Positions 14,786 to 23,357 are shown, counted from the first letter of the stretch. The stretch is DNA of 40,072 nucleotides from Patescibacteria group bacterium (GCA_022709565.1 JAKLIO010000005.1:1-40072); one strand, 5' to 3'. Notes: a model not told the origin generated them from the letters alone. Program-made: numbers and translations.

Positions 14786-17281
14786 TTATAAACCGATGAT
14801 CATTTTTCCACCGACGACAACTTCTCCCGAAATTATTTTTTTCGCGACAATTCCTTCAATTGTATCTTCAATATACCTGTTGAGCGATCGCGCTCCGAAA
14901 ACCGGATCATATCCTTTTTGAATCACATCTTCAATGATACTATCATCAAATACGATTTCAATATTTTTTTCTTTCTCAACCCGGCGCGCAAATTTTTGCA
15001 GCTGAAGCCGGACAACACTTATGAGCTCTTGGGCGTTTAGCGGCCTAAAAAAGATAACGCCTTCAAAACGATTCAAAAATTCCGTGCGGAAAATATTATT
15101 TTCAATCGCATAGTTAATGACTGCTTGTTTGATTTCTTCAGCTTCCGCTTTTTCTTCCACCATTTTTTTAATAAGCGGGGCGCCGGCGTTGGAAGTCGCG
15201 ATTATTATCGTGTTGGTGAAATTAACTTTCTCACCGAACGCGTCCGTAACAAATCCCTCGTCTAAAATCTGCAGAAAAATGTCCAATACCTCGGGATAAG
15301 CTTTTTCAATCTCATCCAGAAGAAGCAAAGAGCAGGGGTTGTCCTTGATCTGAGTAACCAATCTTCCAGGCTGATTAAGATGGCTAGAACCCAAAAGTCT
15401 ATCAATAGAACTCGAAGTTTGAAATTCGCTCATATCCAAACGGATCATGCGCGCCTCATCTCCAAAATATGTTTTGGCCAGTGCTTTGGCAGTTTCCGTC
15501 TTACCAACACCTGTCGGCCCTAAGAATAAAAAACTTCCGATTGGTTTTTTGGAATTTCCGATTCCGCTCCTGGCTCTTCGCAAAGCCTCAGAAACGTGAC
15601 TGACGGCTTCTTCCTGCCCAATGATCTGCCGATGCAACATTTCTTCCATATTTAGAAGTTTTTTCCTTTCTGAGCCTTCAATTTGTCCTTGTTGAACTCC
15701 GGTTTTGAGTGTCAAATAATCACCAATTGTCTTTTCCGTGACAAATTGTTCATCGGACTTTTTCTCCCAGAACATAAAAGCGTCCATAGCCAGATCCAGC
15801 GCGCGTTCTGGCAGAGGAAAATCCCAATTATACTTGCCGCTACCGGCAATTATTTCTTTGATTGCCTTGAAAGTGAAAAGGATGCGCTTCTGCTCGTATT
15901 TTTCCAATTGCGCCAGAACAATTCTCATCGCTTCGTCTTCCGATGGTTCCCGCATTTCGACAATTTCAAAATATTTTACGATTTGCTCCTGTTTTTCGAT
16001 CAGCTGATGATATTCTTTTGTTGTGGATGTGGCAATAATTTGGAAAGTCGGAACTTCCAGAAATTCAGCAATCACCGCCGAGATGTCGGGATGAAAAGTA
16101 TTTGCTTCCTTTCCTAAAAACTGTTCCAGATGTTCAATAACTAAAACGACATTACCCGCATAACTGGCCTCAAAGAAAAGAGTGCGCATGAAATCCTCCA
16201 CATCATGTCCTCTGTTCAAGGCTTCCGAAATTGCTCTTCCTAAATCAAGTGAAAGAATCCGAAAATTCTCAAGAGATTTTTCCTCGCCCGTTCGGATCAT
16301 TCTTGCCAGCGAATGGATAAGGGTTTTTTTACCAATGCCGGCATTTCCGACCAACAGGACGCAGTTCTGGTCAGGTCTTTGCAAAATGAGCTTCATGATT
16401 TCATATTCATCTTTGCGTCCAATAAGTTCCGTTTTTGAATATTCGGAAAAATCGTCTGCAGACAAATCTTGGCAATAGTTGTCCAAATTAACCGTGTACG
16501 CATAGCGCCATTGCATGCCTATTGGCTTCTTTTTTCTCAAATTTTCCCAATGCCAAAACCTTTTTGAGTCTTCTTTATTTTGCCAATTTTGAATTTCCCA
16601 ATCTAAAATTTTTCCAAAATCATCGACTGTAAGCCCTCGCGTTTTCAAGAAATCTTCCATAAGCTCAGGATTCGGAAATATTTCTTTAGGAACTCTTTTG
16701 GCATCCAATCCGAGCCGTCCGCAAATCCTTTCAAAAACAGGATGCGCGGGAATTTCATCAAGCCCCATATTAATCACCTGCCTCTTTGTGTCTTTCAAAT
16801 AGCAGCTAATTAAAATACCTGCCCAGAGTAAAAAAAGTCCCCCCGCAAAAGGCAGGCCTGCTAGCCCCTTAAATCTAAAAGCATAAACAAAAATTACTAT
16901 TATAAGTAGCGGAGCGCTGATCCAGATAAAGGTGGCAGCTATGCCAAGAAGCAGAACAACAGCAAATACAATCAGGCCAAAAAGAATGACAAAGATACGA
17001 ACAACACCGCCTATCAGACGAGAAAAAAGATTTTCAAAAATAACTTCTAGAGTTTTGATTGGATGCAAGCCGCGCCAGTTTTTATTGGTGACATCGCGCC
17101 GCCAGGGAGAAAAGAGGGTTTTAAAAAGTTCTAAAATTGAATAATTTCGCCAAACAAAAAAAAGATAATTTTTCCAAATTTCCAAAAGTTCGTGGATACC
17201 GTCATTATAATACCAATAAAAAAAATTAGGCCTTTTTCTTTCAGAACCTGATTCGCCGTTTTTTAAAATTTCTTTATCCAT
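14786..17281 (-). CDS. Membrane-anchored Clp-like AAA+ ATPase
   Basis: An 831-residue ATPase with two AAA+ modules of the ClpA/B/C type. In place of the usual ClpN domain it has about 170 residues with two to three membrane helices (about 90-162) preceded by an aromatic region. Module 1 has a Walker A GNAGIGKKT (about 313-321) but a weak Walker B, VVLVIEHLEQF (about 377-387), instead of the ...DE form. Module 2 is canonical: FLGPTGVGKTETAKAL (about 586), RLDMSEFQ, SLLLLDEIEKAYPEV, TNTIIIATSN, FRTEFLNRFEGVIFF with the Arg finger, and GARSLNRYIED as sensor 2. I do not see a ClpP-docking IGF/LGF loop. It is likely a membrane-tethered unfoldase or remodeller rather than a ClpP partner; the substrate is unknown. 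Confidence 0.9.
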   Translation of the reverse strand: MDKEILKNGESGSERKRPNFFYWYYNDGIHELLEIWKNYLFFVWRNYSILELFKTLFSPWRRDVTNKNWRGLHPIKTLEVIFENLFSRLIGGVVRIFVILFGLIVFAVVLLLGIAATFIWISAPLLIIVIFVYAFRFKGLAGLPFAGGLFLLWAGILISCYLKDTKRQVINMGLDEIPAHPVFERICGRLGLDAKRVPKEIFPNPELMEDFLKTRGLTVDDFGKILDWEIQNWQNKEDSKRFWHWENLRKKKPIGMQWRYAYTVNLDNYCQDLSADDFSEYSKTELIGRKDEYEIMKLILQRPDQNCVLLVGNAGIGKKTLIHSLARMIRTGEEKSLENFRILSLDLGRAISEALNRGHDVEDFMRTLFFEASYAGNVVLVIEHLEQFLGKEANTFHPDISAVIAEFLEVPTFQIIATSTTKEYHQLIEKQEQIVKYFEIVEMREPSEDEAMRIVLAQLEKYEQKRILFTFKAIKEIIAGSGKYNWDFPLPERALDLAMDAFMFWEKKSDEQFVTEKTIGDYLTLKTGVQQGQIEGSERKKLLNMEEMLHRQIIGQEEAVSHVSEALRRARSGIGNSKKPIGSFLFLGPTGVGKTETAKALAKTYFGDEARMIRLDMSEFQTSSSIDRLLGSSHLNQPGRLVTQIKDNPCSLLLLDEIEKAYPEVLDIFLQILDEGFVTDAFGEKVNFTNTIIIATSNAGAPLIKKMVEEKAEAEEIKQAVINYAIENNIFRTEFLNRFEGVIFFRPLNAQELISVVRLQLQKFARRVEKEKNIEIVFDDSIIEDVIQKGYDPVFGARSLNRYIEDTIEGIVAKKIISGEVVVGGKMIIGL

Positions 17282-17332
17282 TGTGTTTGTTTTTATTTCA
17301 GTTTATTCAATTTTACACCACAAAAAACCGCT

Positions 17333-17360
17333 TTGCAAATAAAAAAATGAGAGGTATAAT
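17333..17360 (+). promoter_or_regulatory. Promoter for the plus-strand membrane glycosyltransferase operon
   Basis: TTGCAA (17333-17338) and TATAAT (17355-17360) are separated by 16 bases. RNA would start near 17367, directly before the first arm of the inverted repeat at 17372-17391, leaving a leader of about 130 bases before the ATG at 17500. Confidence 0.75.
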
Positions 17361-17371
17361 GAAAAACATGA

Positions 17372-17501
17372 ATCCAGCAGTAAGATTCGAAAGAAAAGTA
17401 AAATAGGCTGTGCTATTCTAAGGCTGGATATAAAAAGATAAATATTTAAAAACCATAAAATTGCGACTTGAGCAAAGCTCATTCGAATTTTACTGCTGGA
17501 T
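17372..17501 (+). promoter_or_regulatory. Leader inverted repeat overlapping the start codon
   Basis: Arm 1 (17372-17391, ATCCAGCAGTAAGATTCGAA) and arm 2 (17482-17501, the reverse complement except for one position that becomes a G-U pair in RNA) could form a 20-bp helix closing a 90-base loop. The ATG at 17500 starts inside arm 2, so the helix would hide the start codon. The loop holds smaller hairpins (AATAG with CTATT, and GAGC with GCTC). Confidence 0.6.
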
Positions 17502-19290
17502 GAATAACAATCTTTCCCGTGCTGATTATCAGGTTTTTTTTCTTAAATCCCTGTTTTGGCTGATCCTGACAGGAATCGGTTTTTTGCTTGCACTTCTGGG
17601 CTTTTTCTATGCGGAAGCCGTTTGGGTCATAGCTATAATTATCGGTCTTTGGATTTTTTATAGCAACCTAAAAAATGAAATTTCCTTTCCTTTGTCATGG
17701 GAGATGCTAATAGTTTGCAGCCTTATTATTATAATGGCGATTGTTTTTTCGTTTAATTCAACGCCGACTGTTTTTTCCGGACGGGATCAAGGTTCTATCA
17801 GCGAAGCCGCTATTCAACTAGCTCAAAATCACACATTTGAATTTTCGACTCCAGTTTCCCAAGAATTTTTTAATATATATGGAAAAGGACGCGCTCTTAA
17901 TTTTCCTGGGTTCTATTATACCGCGGAGGGAAACTTAATAACTCAGTTCCCTCTTGCCTATGTGGTTTGGCTGGCTCTTTTTTATGCAATCTTTGGACTC
18001 ACCGGTTTTGCGGTTGCTAACGCAATCCTGTTATCCATTTTTCTTATATCATTCTACCTGCTTACCCGCCTGTTTCTCAAAACGCTTTCAGCTTTGCCGA
18101 CGATGCTGTTTGCCATTACTTCCTTTGCTTTTATGTGGTTTACCAAATATACTCTCAGTGAAAACATGGCTATCGCGCTTCTTTGGCTCTCCATTCTAGC
18201 CTTGATGGTTTTTTTAAAAAATTTCCAAAAATTGAATTTCGCAGTTTTTCTGGCTTCTGCTTTTTTGCTCGCGCTGACCCGCATTGAGGGTCTAGCTTTT
18301 TTGGCAGTTTCAATCATAATAATTTTTTCCAGCGCGGAGGCTAGGCAATATCTCAAGGAAAAACCGATGCTCAGATTTTTTCTGCCGGCTGGTATTTTTT
18401 TGGCCGTCTTTATCGCCAACGCCATCAAGGATCTTAATTTTTACCGCGAACTGGCAAAAGCGTTGCTGTCGGGATTAGACATTATACCCAAGGCGCAGCT
18501 TCTTGGATTCACGGGCGATTTACCGCTACCCGCTTTTTATTTTGAAAAAATATTCGGAATTTATGGAATGATTGGATTTTTTGTTGTCGGAGCTGTTTCT
18601 GTTGCTTATCTGCTTTTTAGAAAGGAGTTCTACAAACTTATTCCATTTTTTATTATTCTGCCGACATTTATCTATTTTTTTGATTCACATATCAGCAACG
18701 ACCATCCATGGATGCTCAGACGATTCATGTTTTCAATTCTTCCAGCTGCAATTTTTTATTCCGGATTGCTGATTGGCCGACAATTTGAAGAAAAATCACA
18801 AAAAATACGATTGGCTATTTGCGGATTTTTTATTATCCTGCTGATAGGAGGAAACTTGCCGGCTTTTTCCAAATACTTGTTTTTTTCCGAAAATAAACAG
18901 CTTTTGGAACAGGTTCAAACTTTAAGCAAAAATTTTTCTAAAAATGATCTTGTGCTAATTGACAGAGAAACAACCGGCGATGGATGGTCGATGATCAGCG
19001 GTCCGATGAATTCAATTTTTCACAAAAATTCCGTCTATTTTTTAAATACTTCCGATCTGATGGGATTGAATTTGCAAAAATTTGATAATATATATTTGAT
19101 CACCCCAGATCATCAACTGCCTAATTACCAAAAAAGTATAATTGGAAGTCGTCTAACATTTTTCAAAGATTATTCTTTTAAATTTTCGAAGCTGGACAGT
19201 CTGCAAGATGACTCCTTGGAAATAACAACTTCCCTGCCGGGCATAAAAGAATACGAAATAAAAGGCAAGATATTAAAAGTGACTAAATAA
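17500..19290 (+). CDS. Polytopic GT-C type membrane glycosyltransferase
   Basis: From the ATG at 17500 the product is 596 residues with about eleven or twelve hydrophobic helices over the first 460, then a soluble C-terminal part. A TTG 13 codons upstream would also be possible. GT-C enzymes take a sugar from a polyprenyl-phosphate donor on the outer face of the membrane and put it on lipids, glycans or proteins. The first large outside loop holds SGRDQGSISEAAIQLAQN (about residues 94-111), with an Asp after an Arg in the position of the GT-C catalytic aspartate. TEGNLITQ-like and NHPWMLRR-like loop segments also fit. It is the first gene of a three-gene operon. The specific sugar and acceptor are unknown. 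Confidence 0.82.
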   Translation: MNNNLSRADYQVFFLKSLFWLILTGIGFLLALLGFFYAEAVWVIAIIIGLWIFYSNLKNEISFPLSWEMLIVCSLIIIMAIVFSFNSTPTVFSGRDQGSISEAAIQLAQNHTFEFSTPVSQEFFNIYGKGRALNFPGFYYTAEGNLITQFPLAYVVWLALFYAIFGLTGFAVANAILLSIFLISFYLLTRLFLKTLSALPTMLFAITSFAFMWFTKYTLSENMAIALLWLSILALMVFLKNFQKLNFAVFLASAFLLALTRIEGLAFLAVSIIIIFSSAEARQYLKEKPMLRFFLPAGIFLAVFIANAIKDLNFYRELAKALLSGLDIIPKAQLLGFTGDLPLPAFYFEKIFGIYGMIGFFVVGAVSVAYLLFRKEFYKLIPFFIILPTFIYFFDSHISNDHPWMLRRFMFSILPAAIFYSGLLIGRQFEEKSQKIRLAICGFFIILLIGGNLPAFSKYLFFSENKQLLEQVQTLSKNFSKNDLVLIDRETTGDGWSMISGPMNSIFHKNSVYFLNTSDLMGLNLQKFDNIYLITPDHQLPNYQKSIIGSRLTFFKDYSFKFSKLDSLQDDSLEITTSLPGIKEYEIKGKILKVTK

Positions 19291-19296
19291 CAAAAT

Positions 19297-20643
19297 ATGT
19301 TTGATCTGACAAGTGAAATAAAATTGGATCAAAAAATGCAAAAAAAATATAACATTGCGCGAGGTTTTTTATATGCCGCTTTTTTTATAGTTGCTCTTTT
19401 TATTGCAGACCGCGTCCTTTTTCCTTCTGTTTCTCTTATTTTTTCTTTTGATAATGCGAACTCACTCAAAAATACTATCAACCCGCCCTATGTTGCTTCC
19501 GCACCGGAAAATCCGGCCAAAAATCCGATTTCAGCCAAAGATAAATTTGTTTTCTATTCAACCGCTTTCGGCAATTTTTCCGATGTCTTATTAACATTCA
19601 CAACTAAGGATAACTCTGCAGATATTAAAGATTCTTCTGTGTATCTTCGCAAATCATATCAGGCATTTCTCTATCCACTCGGCGAACCTGTTGGTTTTAA
19701 GGATGGAACATTACTAACAACTGAAAATGGAAAATATTATTTAGTTTCCGATGGCGTCTTAAGAAAATTTGAAAGCATTGAAATACTGCTCAGTCTTGGC
19801 TATCCCAGAGAATCTTTTCTTAAGATCCAACAGGCAGATCTGCAATATAATAAGCCTGGCGCTGATATAATTGATAAAAATGGCTATCCTGATGACACAT
19901 TGTTCGCCGTAGAAGATACGTATTATAAATTAAAAGAGGGACAGCTTTTCCCCTTTATTAGTGCACAAGCTTTCCTGTCGCAATTTGATGCGAATCAGGC
20001 CATAATTAAAGACAAGGATTTTCTTTCTCACTACGCGCTTTCAGAAAAATTGCTCGGATTTGCCGACGGAACATTAGTTTCATATGATATTTCCGTCTAC
20101 ATTCTCAGCGAGGATAAGAGCTATCCTATAAACAGTGCGAATACATTTGTTCGCATGGGTTTCGAATGGAAAGATGTTATTCCTATTGATTCAGAAGAAC
20201 TGAGTTTATACGAAAAACAGAAAATTTTTACGCTTAATCAAGTACACCCGGATGGCACCATTTTTTTCGATGAGACAGCACAAAAATATTTTATTATTAA
20301 AGATAACCAGAAACTTCCTATCGGAACCCAGACTATTGCTCAATCGTATTCTAAAAAAAATCCGATTAAGGCCAACTTGCAAGAAAACGAAAATGACGCG
20401 ATTCATTGCCAGCTTAAAAAATCCCGGATAAACAGCCATAAATATTTTTGCGAAATGCCTCTTGATTCCGTAGCTAATTTCTTTGGCAACGACTACGAAG
20501 TCAACACTCGCTTCGCGAATGAAGCTGAAATAAAAAACATAAATACAACACTTTCCACTCCTGTAAATTGGAAAAATTTAATGCTGTCTCTGTCGACAAT
20601 TAAAAATAATATACAAAATAATTATATAACTCCGCCACAATAA
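19297..20643 (+). CDS. Membrane-anchored protein with short beta repeats
   Basis: A 448-residue protein with one N-terminal helix (about 22-45) and a large outside region. The outside part contains at least three or four repeats of the form G-T-L-h, about 10 residues, Y-h-h, about 10 residues, P-I/F-x-S-A, then F or L, G-F/Y. Examples are KDGTLLTTENGKYYLVSDGVLRKF, PDDTLFAVEDTYYKLKEG, ADGTLVSYDISVYILSEDK and PDGTIFFDETAQKYFIIKDN. Such repeats occur in many surface proteins of Patescibacteria and probably form a beta-propeller-like or solenoid domain. It starts 6 bases after the glycosyltransferase stop and overlaps the next start, so it is likely a partner of that membrane enzyme. Confidence 0.82.
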   Translation: MFDLTSEIKLDQKMQKKYNIARGFLYAAFFIVALFIADRVLFPSVSLIFSFDNANSLKNTINPPYVASAPENPAKNPISAKDKFVFYSTAFGNFSDVLLTFTTKDNSADIKDSSVYLRKSYQAFLYPLGEPVGFKDGTLLTTENGKYYLVSDGVLRKFESIEILLSLGYPRESFLKIQQADLQYNKPGADIIDKNGYPDDTLFAVEDTYYKLKEGQLFPFISAQAFLSQFDANQAIIKDKDFLSHYALSEKLLGFADGTLVSYDISVYILSEDKSYPINSANTFVRMGFEWKDVIPIDSEELSLYEKQKIFTLNQVHPDGTIFFDETAQKYFIIKDNQKLPIGTQTIAQSYSKKNPIKANLQENENDAIHCQLKKSRINSHKYFCEMPLDSVANFFGNDYEVNTRFANEAEIKNINTTLSTPVNWKNLMLSLSTIKNNIQNNYITPPQ

Positions 20644-21047
20644 TGTTCAATATAAACTTACCGCACATACACAAGGACACATTTATTATTGCCTACAAGC
20701 TTCTGCATGATGCGCTTTTTCTTTTGCTTATTTCTTTTGTTGCCATGTTAATAGCCGAAGGATTGTTGCCGGGAATTATTTCATCCCATATCAGCTTGCT
20801 GAAGATTGCGCTGGCAATTTTTCTAGTTCTGGGATTTTCAATTTTTGTTGGAAAAAATATAAACATTACTTACAGCCAGCAGGCAGTCAAAAAAAACAGG
20901 CTATTGCCCGCTTTGATATTTTTGGCTTTTTTGCTTATCGGCAATTCCCTGCTCAAGTTTGCTTTTTGGGAAAATATTATTATAACTTTAGTAATTTTAT
21001 TTTTATTTTTTCTGTTTTATCAAGCAATCTTCGAAAACGAAAAGTGA
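20643..21047 (+). CDS. Small integral membrane protein of the glycosyltransferase operon
   Basis: A 134-residue protein with four hydrophobic segments (about 17-40, 45-62, 79-96 and 101-125) and a short N-terminal LPHIHKD stretch. It begins with ATG sharing one base with the TAA stop of the preceding gene (TAATG), so translation is coupled. I recognise no family. The tight coupling suggests it belongs to the same complex as the two genes before it. Eight bases separate its stop from that of the convergent GT4 gene. Confidence 0.78.
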   Translation: MFNINLPHIHKDTFIIAYKLLHDALFLLLISFVAMLIAEGLLPGIISSHISLLKIALAIFLVLGFSIFVGKNINITYSQQAVKKNRLLPALIFLAFLLIGNSLLKFAFWENIIITLVILFLFFLFYQAIFENEK

Positions 21048-21054
21048 AAAACTG

Positions 21055-22182
21055 CTACTTCAATAAATAATCCAGCGTTTCCTGGGCACATTTTTCCCAG
21101 GAAAATTTTTTGATATGTTCAAAACTTTTTTGAATCAATTCTTTTTCAAGTGCTTCATTTTCAATGATTTTATTTATACAATCCGCTAAACCGTTGAAAT
21201 CTTCTGTTTTAAAATATAATGCAGCCTCTCCCCCAACTTCAATAAGACTGGAATTTTTAGCGCAAATAACCGGCGTTCCCGAAGCCATGGATTCCAGGAT
21301 TGGTATACCGAAACCTTCATACAAGGAAGGATAAACAAATATTTTGGCATTTTGATAAAATATTGCCACTTTTTCAAATTCAAGAGAACCGGTTATAATA
21401 ATATCTTTTCCAAACGGACTTGCGGCAATTTTTTTGAGTGTTGCCTCCGCTTTCCACGCTGGTGCTCCGGCGATGACCAATTTCAGGTCTGTCCGCCAGC
21501 TGGCTGATTCTCTCTTTATCTTTGCAAAAGCTTCAATTAAAACTTCCAGGTTTTTTCGCGGTTGAATAGCGCCGACATATAAAAGATAGTTTTTAGTTGA
21601 TAGCTGATAGTTCTTAAGCAATTTATCAGATTCTTCGGCCGAATATTTTTTCTGAAAAATTTCAGCATCAAATCCGTGATGGATGATGGTGATTTTTTCT
21701 TCCGAAATTTCCGGATAAAATTTCAAAATATCATTTTTGGTTGATTGTGAAATAGCAATAATCTTGTCAGCTTTTTTGATTGCCATGTCACTCAATTTGT
21801 TTAGCTTCAATAAATCTTTTTTTGTGAAATAATCAGGAAATATTTTGAAAGCCAGATCATGGATTGTTACCACAACTTTGAGATTTTTTCTATGCAATAT
21901 TGGCAAGTTATGAACCGGCATCCACAACACCTCCGGCCTATCACGCCAGATTTTAAAGGCAAACGCGGTCTGCGTCCAAAGCAAAGGAAAAGAAGACTTT
22001 TTGACCGAATAATTCGCAAATACTGGGGGTTTGAGCTGAGGATTGAAATCGTTTTGGTGATATATCAGAAAAGAATCCTGAGAATCAATTTTACCGAAAT
22101 TTTTAAGCATGTTGAAAAGATACACTCTGGTGCCATCAATACGATTATGATCAAGATCAGCCGCGTGGATTGCAATACGCAT
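21055..22182 (-). CDS. Glycosyltransferase family 4
   Basis: A 375-residue GT4 enzyme of normal length. The C-terminal nucleotide-sugar domain has LLYVGAIQPRKNLEVLIEAF, LVIAGAPAWK, and the signature YPSLYEGFGIPILESMASGTPVIC with the two catalytic glutamates (E-x7-E). The N-terminal half has IHDLAFKIFPDYF and KKADKIIAISQSTKNDI, typical of mannosyl- and glucosyl-transferases. Its stop is 8 bases from the convergent plus-strand operon, and its 3' end carries that operon's terminator (21078-21111). It probably adds a sugar in surface polysaccharide synthesis; donor and linkage cannot be read. Confidence 0.94.
   Translation of the reverse strand: MRIAIHAADLDHNRIDGTRVYLFNMLKNFGKIDSQDSFLIYHQNDFNPQLKPPVFANYSVKKSSFPLLWTQTAFAFKIWRDRPEVLWMPVHNLPILHRKNLKVVVTIHDLAFKIFPDYFTKKDLLKLNKLSDMAIKKADKIIAISQSTKNDILKFYPEISEEKITIIHHGFDAEIFQKKYSAEESDKLLKNYQLSTKNYLLYVGAIQPRKNLEVLIEAFAKIKRESASWRTDLKLVIAGAPAWKAEATLKKIAASPFGKDIIITGSLEFEKVAIFYQNAKIFVYPSLYEGFGIPILESMASGTPVICAKNSSLIEVGGEAALYFKTEDFNGLADCINKIIENEALEKELIQKSFEHIKKFSWEKCAQETLDYLLK
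21078..21111 (+). terminator. Intrinsic terminator of the plus-strand operon, inside the 3' end of the GT4 gene
   Basis: TTTCCTGGG (21078-21086) pairs perfectly with CCCAGGAAA (21096-21104) over a nine-base loop, followed by ATTTTTT. The stem lies 31 bases after the stop of the small membrane protein gene and within the last codons of the opposing GT4 gene. Confidence 0.7.
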
Positions 22183-22492
22183 AAATGCCTTGTTTATACT
22201 TATGCTTCATACTAGCAACTTTCAGCAATATTTTCAATCATAAAATGATGAAATAAATTTTTTGAAAAAACGTAGCATTATATGCAGCCCACATAATCCA
22301 AAAAAATGTGGGCAAAAGCAAGACAAAAATGAGTTCTTTTTAAGAACAAATTTTTGTCTTATTGAAGCAAAAAATTTTAGATAATATGGTTAATTTTGGA
22401 TAACGTCTGCGATAATATCCGGACAACATCCAAAAAAACAACGGGATAACATTTGTTTGTTATCCCGTCTATAAATATTCAAATAAACTTAG
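22183..22492. other. Intergenic region with a cluster of hairpins
   Basis: No gene is seen. There are three clear inverted repeats. The first is CCCACAT (22288-22294) with ATGTGGG (22306-22312). The second is AAGACAAAAAT with ATTTTTGTCTT enclosing GTTCT/AGAAC (22320-22360). The third is the terminator at 22441-22468. A minus-strand TATAAT (22277-22282) lies 95 bases before the GT4 start and may be its -10 box, but its -35 is poor. The first two hairpins are unexplained. Confidence 0.5.
22432..22468 (-). terminator. Intrinsic terminator of the pseudouridine synthase gene
   Basis: ACGGGATAAC (22441-22450) and GTTATCCCGT (22459-22468) form a perfect 10-bp stem with an eight-base loop. On the minus strand a TTGTTTTTTT run follows directly. 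The stop of the gene is at 22493, 24 bases before the stem. Confidence 0.88.
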
Positions 22493-23224
22493 CTAGAGCC
22501 CCAAACTTTTTAAAAATATGGCTAGTTCTTCATTTTCAATCTTTTTCTGCTGACCTACTCCGAGATTGCCTAATTTTATGTTCATAATCCTGACTCGCTG
22601 TAAGTCGTTCACTGCCCAGCCCAGATTGGCGCACATGCGCCGGATTTGATGCTTCTTGCCTTCAGTTAGAATTATGTTAAAAGTTTGTTCATTTTTTTTC
22701 TTAACAATGCATGGCTTGGTCTTGAAATCTTCCAACTGCACGCCGCGCGCCATGATTTTCAAAAAAATATTCGTAATCGGTTTGTTGACTTTCACTATAT
22801 ACTCTTTTTCATGATCATATTCGGGACTGAGCAGCCTGTCAGTAATGCGGCCGTCGTTGGAAAGAATTATTAGGCCATGTGAATTTTTGTCCAATCTGCC
22901 AACCGGAAAAACATCGTCCGCCAGATAGGTGACTTGCTTGATGCTTTTTTGCCCATCCTTGGGGGTGTGTGTTACAACTCCCTTAGCTTTATTATATGCG
23001 AAATAGACATATTTTTTGGCCGCTCCCTGCACTTTCATATTGACCGTAACCACGTCTTTTTCATTGACTTTGTCCCCCAGTTTAGCTTTTTTGCCATTGA
23101 TTGTGACAACTCCTTTAGCAATAAGCTCATCCGCTTCTCGCCGGCTGCTATATTTATGCAAGGCTAAATAGCGGTTAATCCGCATTGGATAGCTGATTTC
23201 ATTTTTTGTCGTTGTTTTTTCCAT
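22493..23224 (-). CDS. RsuA/RluB-family pseudouridine synthase
   Basis: A 243-residue enzyme from the ATG at 23224; the family-typical start MRINRYLALH at 23185 is an alternative. A reading from 23254 is wrong because its first residues come from the T-arm of tRNA-Gln. It has an N-terminal S4 RNA-binding domain (MRINRYLALHKYSSRREADELIAKG... TINGKKAKLGDKV) and a catalytic domain with FPVGRLDKNSHGLIILSNDG, the Asp in GRLDK being the nucleophile, and EGKKHQIRRMCANLGW. It converts specific uridines in rRNA to pseudouridine. RsuA (16S) and RluB (23S) cannot be separated with confidence. An intrinsic terminator follows. Confidence 0.94.
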   Translation of the reverse strand: MEKTTTKNEISYPMRINRYLALHKYSSRREADELIAKGVVTINGKKAKLGDKVNEKDVVTVNMKVQGAAKKYVYFAYNKAKGVVTHTPKDGQKSIKQVTYLADDVFPVGRLDKNSHGLIILSNDGRITDRLLSPEYDHEKEYIVKVNKPITNIFLKIMARGVQLEDFKTKPCIVKKKNEQTFNIILTEGKKHQIRRMCANLGWAVNDLQRVRIMNIKLGNLGVGQQKKIENEELAIFLKSLGL

Positions 23225-23225
23225 G

Positions 23226-23297
23226 TTGGGGAGGAGGGATTCGAACCCCCGCATGCTGGGACCAGAACCCAGTGCCTTACCGCTTGGCTACTCCCCA
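23226..23297 (-). tRNA. tRNA-Gln (anticodon CTG)
   Basis: The minus strand folds as a cloverleaf: acceptor TGGGGAG with CTCCCCA, D-arm with AGCCAAGCGGTAAGGC, anticodon arm CTGGG-TTCTGGT-CCCAG (anticodon CTG, reading CAG codons), and T-arm GGGGG-TTCGAAT-CCC. The first pair is U1-A72, typical of tRNA-Gln. The discriminator A is at 23226, and the next bases are CATGG, so the CCA end is not encoded and must be added. The ATG of the pseudouridine synthase gene begins one base later. Confidence 0.96.
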
Positions 23298-23357
23298 ATA
23301 TACAAAATAAAGCATAACAAAAATATGAGAAAAAATCAAGGCTAAAGTCAGCCAAAA

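Noticed and set aside
15683-16117. Plus-strand ORF of 144 residues opposite the Clp-like gene
   Set aside because: It is fully antisense to a gene with strong motifs and has no recognisable domain or ribosome site.
17461-17499. TTG start for the membrane glycosyltransferase
   Set aside because: The 13 extra residues are encoded by the leader loop and the second arm of the inverted repeat; an ATG exists at 17500.
23164-23355. Minus-strand ORF of 63 residues across tRNA-Gln
   Set aside because: The central part translates the tRNA itself (VLVPACGGSNPSSP), and it overlaps the pseudouridine synthase gene in another frame.
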